Positions 59,696 to 64,000 of a stretch of DNA of 64,000 nucleotides are shown piece after piece. Positions within the stretch are counted from its first letter, which is position 1; each line of letters begins with the position of its first letter. The position numbers and the translations under genes were made by a program. This stretch comes from Candidatus Nitrosymbiomonas proteolyticus (GTDB lineage: Bacteria > Armatimonadota > Fimbriimonadia > Fimbriimonadales > Fimbriimonadaceae). The stretch is taken from contig AP021858.1 of the NCBI GenBank assembly GCA_017347465.1, positions 310,001-374,000 on the forward strand. The letters run 5' to 3'. The notes beneath the pieces were generated by a model, which worked only from the letters and a program-made list of their open reading frames with translations, was not told where the DNA came from and did no database searches.

Positions 59696-59722
59696 TACGC
59701 ATTGCAGACGCGTCACAGTTCC
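59696..59722 (-). promoter_or_regulatory. Candidate ECF-type promoter of the sigma operon
   Basis: On the minus strand GGAAC (59722-59718) and CGTA (59699-59696) are 18 bp apart, close to the GGAAC-N16/17-CGT pattern used by ECF sigma factors. A 5' leader of about 15 nt to the ATG at 59673 would follow. A palindrome, CGAACTTC and GAATTCG around GTA, lies upstream near 59748-59765. Confidence 0.45.
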
Positions 59723-59775
59723 TGCCTGCGATCTGTTAGTTTACACCGAATTCTACGAAGTTCGGCCTAGGGGCT

Positions 59776-60732
59776 TCACCGGAGCGCTCCCACGATGGTG
59801 GTGCAAAGGGCATCGAACTCCAGCGAAGGCTGAACGTTACCTTCGACCTTGCGATGCGATTCCAGCACGTGCTGGACGGCTTGCGAGCGCCAGCCGACCT
59901 CGACGGCCCACAGAGCGACCGCTTCTAAGACCCAGCAATGAGCCGTTCGGGAAGGGACGGAGTCGTCGTCGGCAAGCTGCTTGGCGATCTCCCGCCAACT
60001 CTCCGAAACGCTGAGCGCCGCCGACCTAGGCCGCTGGGGCAGGCTCTCGAGCGATTCGGCGAGCGAGCGCCAAGACTCTTTGCGCGAGCGCAACCGCTCC
60101 AGTCGAGTCCGCGAGCCGAGGGCCCAAAGCTCCTCCCAGTTCTCCAACACGCCGAAGTCTTGGGCAAGCTCCTGTGGCGTCCCCACCTCGCACGGCACTC
60201 CGATCGCCCGCGAAGCGATGGTCGGTAGAACGGCGGAATAGTGCTGCGTGGTGAGGACGAAGCGGCTTCTTTCGGGCGGCTCTTCGAGGATCTTGAGGAA
60301 CGAATTGGCGGCGTCCAGACCCAGCCGATCGACGTCGGCCATCCAAATCACCTTGTTGCGCGCCGACAGCGGAGGAGTCCGCAAGAACTCGGATACTGGG
60401 TACTCGTCCGATTCCTTCGCAGGGCGGATCGATTGCTTGCGGATGAGGCGGCTTTTTCCGCTCGGCGCGATTCGCAAGAGATCGACCGCCGCGTCTCGGC
60501 TGAACTGCATACAAGGCTTGCACTCGCCGCACGCACCGTCCTCTCTCGGCTGGGCGCAAAGCCACCCTTGAGCAAGCTCAGCGGCAAAGCTGTCGCGCTG
60601 TCCACCCTCCTCACCATAAAGCAGGACCGCATGAATCGAGGAGTCGTCGCCGATCGCCCTTTCCAGCAATCTGCCAAAGGGGGTTCGATTCCGACCTGCA
60701 GGAGGCTCAGAAACGCTCGAATCTTTCGACAT
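59776..60732 (-). CDS. holB: DNA polymerase III delta' subunit
   Basis: 318 residues. The AAA+ fold includes AVLLYGEEGGQRDSFAAELAQGW in the P-loop position, which is degenerate as in known delta' subunits, a zinc cluster CGECKPC, VIWMADVDRLGLDAANSFLKILEEPPERSRFVLTT, and IASRAIGVPC in the SRC-finger position. It is a fixed member of the clamp loader. It overlaps darA by 26 bp, an arrangement like the yaaQ/darA-holB neighbourhood of Firmicutes. Confidence 0.88.
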   Translation of the reverse strand: MSKDSSVSEPPAGRNRTPFGRLLERAIGDDSSIHAVLLYGEEGGQRDSFAAELAQGWLCAQPREDGACGECKPCMQFSRDAAVDLLRIAPSGKSRLIRKQSIRPAKESDEYPVSEFLRTPPLSARNKVIWMADVDRLGLDAANSFLKILEEPPERSRFVLTTQHYSAVLPTIASRAIGVPCEVGTPQELAQDFGVLENWEELWALGSRTRLERLRSRKESWRSLAESLESLPQRPRSAALSVSESWREIAKQLADDDSVPSRTAHCWVLEAVALWAVEVGWRSQAVQHVLESHRKVEGNVQPSLEFDALCTTIVGALR

Positions 60733-61036
60733 TCAACACAAACACCACGGCCCCACCGACCGGAACCTTTACCGGGCTCGTCAGGAAAGCCCCCGTAGGA
60801 GCCGCCTCCAAGGGCATCACGTTCAAAAGCTGCTCGCGAGCTTGGCAATTCTGCTCGATCAGGTTCAACAGCGCGGGCGTATCCTCCTCGCCGACCCCCA
60901 CGAGAATCGTCGTGTTGCCTTCCCGAAGGAATCCGCCCGTCGAACTGATAACGGTGAACTTGTAGCCAGCCCGGATCATCTCATCGGTGACCTTGTTCTT
61001 ATCGCGGCTATGGACGACACAGACGACGAGCTTCAC
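60707..61036 (-). CDS. darA: PII-like cyclic-di-AMP receptor DarA/PstA (DUF970)
   Basis: 109 residues from GTG 61036 (MKLVVCVVHSRDKNKVTDEM), the full length of the DUF970 family. GYKFTVISSTGGFLREGNTTILVGV holds the glycine-rich loop that contacts c-di-AMP, and the C-terminal GGAVVFVLNVERFERF closes the trimer fold. The presence of the receptor implies a diadenylate cyclase elsewhere. Its target is unknown even in well-studied species. The TATAAT box lies so close to the GTG that the mRNA would be nearly leaderless. Confidence 0.92.
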   Translation of the reverse strand: MKLVVCVVHSRDKNKVTDEMIRAGYKFTVISSTGGFLREGNTTILVGVGEEDTPALLNLIEQNCQAREQLLNVMPLEAAPTGAFLTSPVKVPVGGAVVFVLNVERFERF

Positions 61037-61044
61037 GCGGCACT

Positions 61045-61073
61045 ATTATAACGGCTCGGCCCCTTGGGCACAA
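61045..61073 (-). promoter_or_regulatory. Promoter of darA-holB, giving a near-leaderless mRNA
   Basis: On the minus strand TTGTGC (61073-61068) and a perfect TATAAT (61050-61045) are 17 bp apart. The start of transcription expected 6-7 bp later falls at 61038-61039, only 2-3 nt before the GTG at 61036. Confidence 0.75.
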
Positions 61074-61081
61074 ATCGGCCC

Positions 61082-62263
61082 TCAGTAGAGGCGGGCGGCG
61101 TTCCTTAGAGGTTCAAACGCCTCGCATTCCTCGTCCATTCGCTCCTGCACGGCTTTCAGGTTCCCGCGGCCCTCGACGGCCTCTCGCAAAAACGAATGCC
61201 CGGCAAGGATGTCGATCGGCATCTTCTCGGCTTCGTACTCGTAGGGCGGTGGAAGCCACCCGAAATCGTCTGGGTAAGCCTGGGCGACTTCGAGCAACAG
61301 TGCCGCAGTCGTAAGCACAGGGCGAAACGCTTGGCGGTCCGTAACGTGCGTGAAAACCCCTTGGCATACCTTGTCGTGATGTTTCTGAAAGGTCGGCAAG
61401 AACTGGTACGGCCGGAAGACCACTCCAGGGAGCCCGATTCGATTGAGGGTCTCGGCCAGCCGCCAGCCGTCAATGTAGGGCGCCCCCACGATCTCGAAGG
61501 GGCGAGTGGTTCCTCGCCCTTCGCTCAGGAGCGTGCCCTCGATCAAGCAAGCGCCAGGATAGACGAGCGCGGTTTCGAGGCAAGGCATATTGGGCGAGGG
61601 CATCACCCAGGGGATCCCGGTTCGGTCCAGGAAGTCCGCGCGATCCCAGCCCACGACTCGCAGCACTTCGAGTTCCGGCCGGGCGAACCCCGTCTGAAAG
61701 AACATCTGAGCGATCTCTCCCAAGGTCATCCCGTGTCGCTGAGGCATCGGATGCAGCCCCACGAAGCTCGAAAACTCGGGATTGAGAACGAACCCTTCCG
61801 CCCTCGCGCCCCCGATCGGGTTCGGGCGGTCGAGAACGAGCACGGGGATATCCGCCCGCTCGCAGGCCCTCATGCAAAGCCCCAGAGTCCAAATGAAGGT
61901 GTAGTACCTCGACCCGATGTCGGGCAGGTCCGCGACGAACAAATCGATGCCTTCGAGCCAGTTCGGCTGGGGTTCGCGCCGCTCGCCGTAGAGCGAGTAG
62001 AACGGCAACCCCGTGCGGGGGTCCGAATAGCCCTCCCACTCGATCATGTTGTCCTGCGTGTGGCCCCAAATTCCGTGCTGTGGTCCGAACACCGCGACCA
62101 CCTCGCATTCCAGCTCGCGGCTCCTCGACAGGAGCGCGTCGAGCAGCGGGACGAAAGAGGTCGTAACCGTCGCCTGGTTGCAGAGCAGTCCGATGCGCCG
62201 CCCCCGGATCAAGTGCGTATGGTCAGTGAGAAGACGGTCGATGCCTGGAATCGCCTGGCTCAT
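61082..62263 (-). CDS. DUF1343 / NamZ-type exo-beta-N-acetylmuramidase family protein
   Basis: 393 residues from ATG 62263 (MSQAIPGIDRLLTDHTHLIRG). GRRIGLLCNQATV, VVAVFGPQHGIWG, LPFYSLYG, DLFVADLPDIGSRYYTF, LDRPNPIGG and SPNMPCLETALVYPGACLIEGTLLSEGRGTTRPFE are the landmarks of DUF1343, whose studied member NamZ releases terminal MurNAc from peptidoglycan fragments. There is no signal peptide, so a cytoplasmic role in cell-wall recycling is likely. It follows a TfoX-N gene by 29 bp on the same strand. Confidence 0.9.
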   Translation of the reverse strand: MSQAIPGIDRLLTDHTHLIRGRRIGLLCNQATVTTSFVPLLDALLSRSRELECEVVAVFGPQHGIWGHTQDNMIEWEGYSDPRTGLPFYSLYGERREPQPNWLEGIDLFVADLPDIGSRYYTFIWTLGLCMRACERADIPVLVLDRPNPIGGARAEGFVLNPEFSSFVGLHPMPQRHGMTLGEIAQMFFQTGFARPELEVLRVVGWDRADFLDRTGIPWVMPSPNMPCLETALVYPGACLIEGTLLSEGRGTTRPFEIVGAPYIDGWRLAETLNRIGLPGVVFRPYQFLPTFQKHHDKVCQGVFTHVTDRQAFRPVLTTAALLLEVAQAYPDDFGWLPPPYEYEAEKMPIDILAGHSFLREAVEGRGNLKAVQERMDEECEAFEPLRNAARLY

Positions 62264-62292
62264 GGGGAACCCGAAGTATATCAGCGGGACCG

Positions 62293-62628
62293 CTATTTGC
62301 GCGGACGTTTGGCTCGTTCGGCGACGCCAAGAGCCTTCTCCACCCACAACTTGAGCTCCGCCGAATCGTCGAGGACGCCCGGCGGAAGCTCCCAATAGCT
62401 CATCGGTTTCGGAGAATCGTAAGGATAAAACGGCTCCATCCCGCGCTCTTGAAAGTCACCCCGATTCGTATCGTCGACTTTGAAGTAAAGCCTGTCTTCG
62501 GCGATGAGCGCAAAGAAGAGATCGCCCGAATAGATGCCCACTCCGCCAAACATCGCGCGGGTTCGAAGCGGGGTGACGATGGCGAGCCGTTCCTCGACGT
62601 GCTCACGGTAGGAGTTGGAGAAGCTCAC
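62293..62628 (-). CDS. TfoX N-terminal-domain protein
   Basis: 111 residues from GTG 62628 (MSFSNSYREHVEERLAIVTP). TRAMFGGVGIYSGDLFFALIAEDRLYFKVDD and FYPYDSPKPMSYWELP form the TfoX-N pattern. In Gammaproteobacteria TfoX regulates competence, but the stand-alone N-domain is widespread and its role is unknown. The frame is open upstream to 62808, which would run into the divergent sdhC; the shorter start is preferred. Confidence 0.85.
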   Translation of the reverse strand: MSFSNSYREHVEERLAIVTPLRTRAMFGGVGIYSGDLFFALIAEDRLYFKVDDTNRGDFQERGMEPFYPYDSPKPMSYWELPPGVLDDSAELKLWVEKALGVAERAKRPRK

Positions 62629-62698
62629 AGCCCCAAAGAATAGCCCAAGCGAACTCTTTGCAGGAATCGGCGGAGGCGGGGCTGAACCTTGAAAATCG

Positions 62699-63541
62699 AT
62701 GGCCAAAGCATCTCCCACTCTCAAGCCGCGAGGGTTCGGCGCCACTTCGCGGAGCGATACGTGGTGGGTCCAGCCCGCGCTCGTGTTCGTCGCGCTCTCG
62801 TTGTTCATCGTGTATGCGACTTGGGCGGCGTTTCAGGGGGCGAACTACTTCCACGGAAACTACCTGTCGCCGTTCTATTCGCCGGAGCTGATCGGCGTTT
62901 CGCCTCATTCTTGGTTTGGGCCTAAGCCGGAGTGGTGGCCAGGTTGGTTGCCGTTCTCCCCCGCTCTGATCATCTTGCCGTTCCCAGCGCTGTTCCGGTT
63001 CACCTGCTACTACTACCGGGGCGCCTATTACAAGGCGTTTTGGGCCGACCCTCCGTCGTGCGCCGTGGGAGAGCCGAGAAAGGGTTATACCGGAGAGAAC
63101 GGGCTGCCGCTCATTCTCCAGAACTCGCACCGTTACTTCCTCTACTTCGCTCTCCTCTTCCTTTTGGCGCTTTGGCACGACGTCTGGAAAGGGTTCTGGT
63201 TCCCCGTCGGCGAGATGGGCCGCTATGCGCCGGCGGGCCTTGGGCCGATGCCGAATCAGCCTGTTCAGTTTGGCGTCGGCGTGGGGTCGATCGTGCTCCT
63301 TGCCAACACCACCCTTCTCACCTTTTACACCATCTCGTGCCACTCGTTCCGGCACCTGATCGGCGGCAAGAAGGACTGCCTCTCCAGTCACAAGACTCGC
63401 CATGCCTGCTACTCTTGCGTTTCGCGCCTCAATCCCCGTCACATGAATTTCGCCTGGATGAGTCTCTTCAGCGTGATGTTCGCCGACCTTTACATTCGTT
63501 TGGTGGCGATGGGGGTGTGGTCCGATTGGAGGTTCTTCTGA
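62699..63541 (+). CDS. sdhC: Succinate dehydrogenase membrane-anchor subunit (heme b type)
   Basis: 280 residues with about five transmembrane helices. The pattern FRFTCYYYRGAYYKAFWADPPSCAVGEP, the histidines in QNSHRYFLYFALLFLLALWHD and SCHSFRHLIGG match the single large anchor subunit of the succinate dehydrogenases of Actinobacteria and relatives, rather than the split SdhC/SdhD of Proteobacteria. The histidines are candidate heme b ligands. sdhA starts 1 bp after its stop. Confidence 0.85.
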   Translation: MAKASPTLKPRGFGATSRSDTWWVQPALVFVALSLFIVYATWAAFQGANYFHGNYLSPFYSPELIGVSPHSWFGPKPEWWPGWLPFSPALIILPFPALFRFTCYYYRGAYYKAFWADPPSCAVGEPRKGYTGENGLPLILQNSHRYFLYFALLFLLALWHDVWKGFWFPVGEMGRYAPAGLGPMPNQPVQFGVGVGSIVLLANTTLLTFYTISCHSFRHLIGGKKDCLSSHKTRHACYSCVSRLNPRHMNFAWMSLFSVMFADLYIRLVAMGVWSDWRFF

Positions 63542-63542
63542 G

Positions 63543-64000
63543 ATGAGCGACTACCCGACTCATGAATACGACGTGCTGATCATCGGCGCTGGCGGGGCGG
63601 GGTTGCGGGCCGCGATCGAGGCCTCCGCCGCAGGCGTCAGCGTAGGCGTCGTGTGCAAGTCTCTGCTCGGAAAGGCCCATACGGTGATGGCCGAGGGAGG
63701 CGTCGCCGCAGCGATCGGCAACGTCGACGACCGAGACGGATGGAAGGTCCACTTTTCCGACACGATGCGGGGCGGCCAGTACCTCAACAACCCCTTCATG
63801 GCCGAACACCACGCCAAGGAAGCGCCGGCGCGAGTGCTTGAATTGGAAGCTTGGGGCGCGCTCTTCGATCGAACGCCCGACGGCCGCATCTTGCAACGGA
63901 ACTTCGGAGGGCACAAGTACCCCAGGCTGGCCCACGTCGGTGACCGCACCGGGCTCGAAATGATCCGCACGCTCCAGGACCACGGCATCCACAAGGGAAT
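63543..64000 (+). CDS. sdhA: Succinate dehydrogenase/fumarate reductase flavoprotein subunit (N-terminal part, cut by window end)
   Basis: The frame opens with ATG 63543 and continues past 64000 without a stop, giving 152 codons. It starts YDVLIIGAGGAGLRAAIEA, the FAD-binding Rossmann turn. KSLLGKAHTVMAEGGVAAAI contains the A-H-T-x3-A-x-G-G flavinylation motif in which the histidine binds FAD covalently. MRGGQYLNNP and FGGHKYPRLAHVGDRTG follow. It oxidises succinate for the respiratory chain on the cytoplasmic side. sdhB should lie beyond the window. Confidence 0.95.
   Translation, partial: MSDYPTHEYDVLIIGAGGAGLRAAIEASAAGVSVGVVCKSLLGKAHTVMAEGGVAAAIGNVDDRDGWKVHFSDTMRGGQYLNNPFMAEHHAKEAPARVLELEAWGALFDRTPDGRILQRNFGGHKYPRLAHVGDRTGLEMIRTLQDHGIHKG

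Overview
The window is a gene-dense, high-GC bacterial chromosome segment with no rRNA, tRNA, insertion sequence, phage or CRISPR. It suggests a diderm bacterium: it has a BamE-like protein, an HtrA/RseB/ECF envelope-stress module, type IV pilus ATPases, a type IV prepilin-like protein and MotAB. Three secreted proteins end in PEP-CTERM sorting tails, and TTG/GTG starts are frequent. The mix (PEP-CTERM cargo, prepilin-like secreted proteins, thioredoxin-reductase-type ferredoxin-NADP reductase, DarA beside holB) fits Armatimonadota (Fimbriimonadia-like). That assignment is inference from gene content, not a phylogeny.

Layout. 1-2223: pilT (cut by the window start) and pilB, minus strand. 2378-8305: argS with unusual insertions, a secreted protein, a 56-codon two-helix membrane protein with an in-frame UGA (candidate selenoprotein), hemW and a GH20-like hydrolase. 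8332-10734: mutL-ruvC. 10893-15881: motA-motB, a ferredoxin-NADP reductase and a periplasmic-binding-protein/PAS histidine kinase. 15914-21838: tdk, a secreted protein, a HAD protein, queA, then a helix-turn-helix protein, a GT4 glycosyltransferase and a presenilin-like intramembrane aspartyl protease. 21720-25902 (minus): HMG-CoA lyase, a PEP-CTERM protein, a biotin carboxyl carrier protein, a class-I glutamine-amidotransferase-like hydrolase and a 2-oxoacid dehydrogenase E2.

26110-31953: rplK, a 5'-nucleotidase C-terminal-like protein, a glutaminyl-cyclase-like M28 lipoprotein, then speD-speE behind a consensus promoter and a roughly 258-nt, highly foldable leader RNA, a small membrane protein and a PEP-CTERM protein. 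32015-43501: nhaA, a trans-sulfuration enzyme, a large secreted orphan, a ThuA-like protein, glutamate dehydrogenase, RNase J and the ftsE-ftsX-M23 cell-separation operon. 43498-53880: a protein of tandem DxxGxDxY repeats head-to-head with a secreted alpha/beta hydrolase, a GNAT enzyme, a prepilin-like protein, a DNRLRE/CARDB/discoidin-type secreted protein, a nucleotidyltransferase fused to a degenerate phosphosugar mutase, and a BamE-like protein. 54015-59673: a CHRD PEP-CTERM protein, ribBA, and ECF sigma - anti-sigma - RseB-like - HtrA. 59776-64000: darA-holB, a NamZ/DUF1343 protein, a TfoX-N protein and the start of a succinate dehydrogenase operon (sdhC, sdhA cut by the window end).

What stands out: the candidate selenoprotein with a SECIS-like hairpin (5454-5624); the structured speD leader that can mask its own ribosome-binding site (29855-30112); the bacterial presenilin-like protein (20906-21838); and argS, which lacks both histidines of the HIGH signature and carries an in-frame palindromic repeat.
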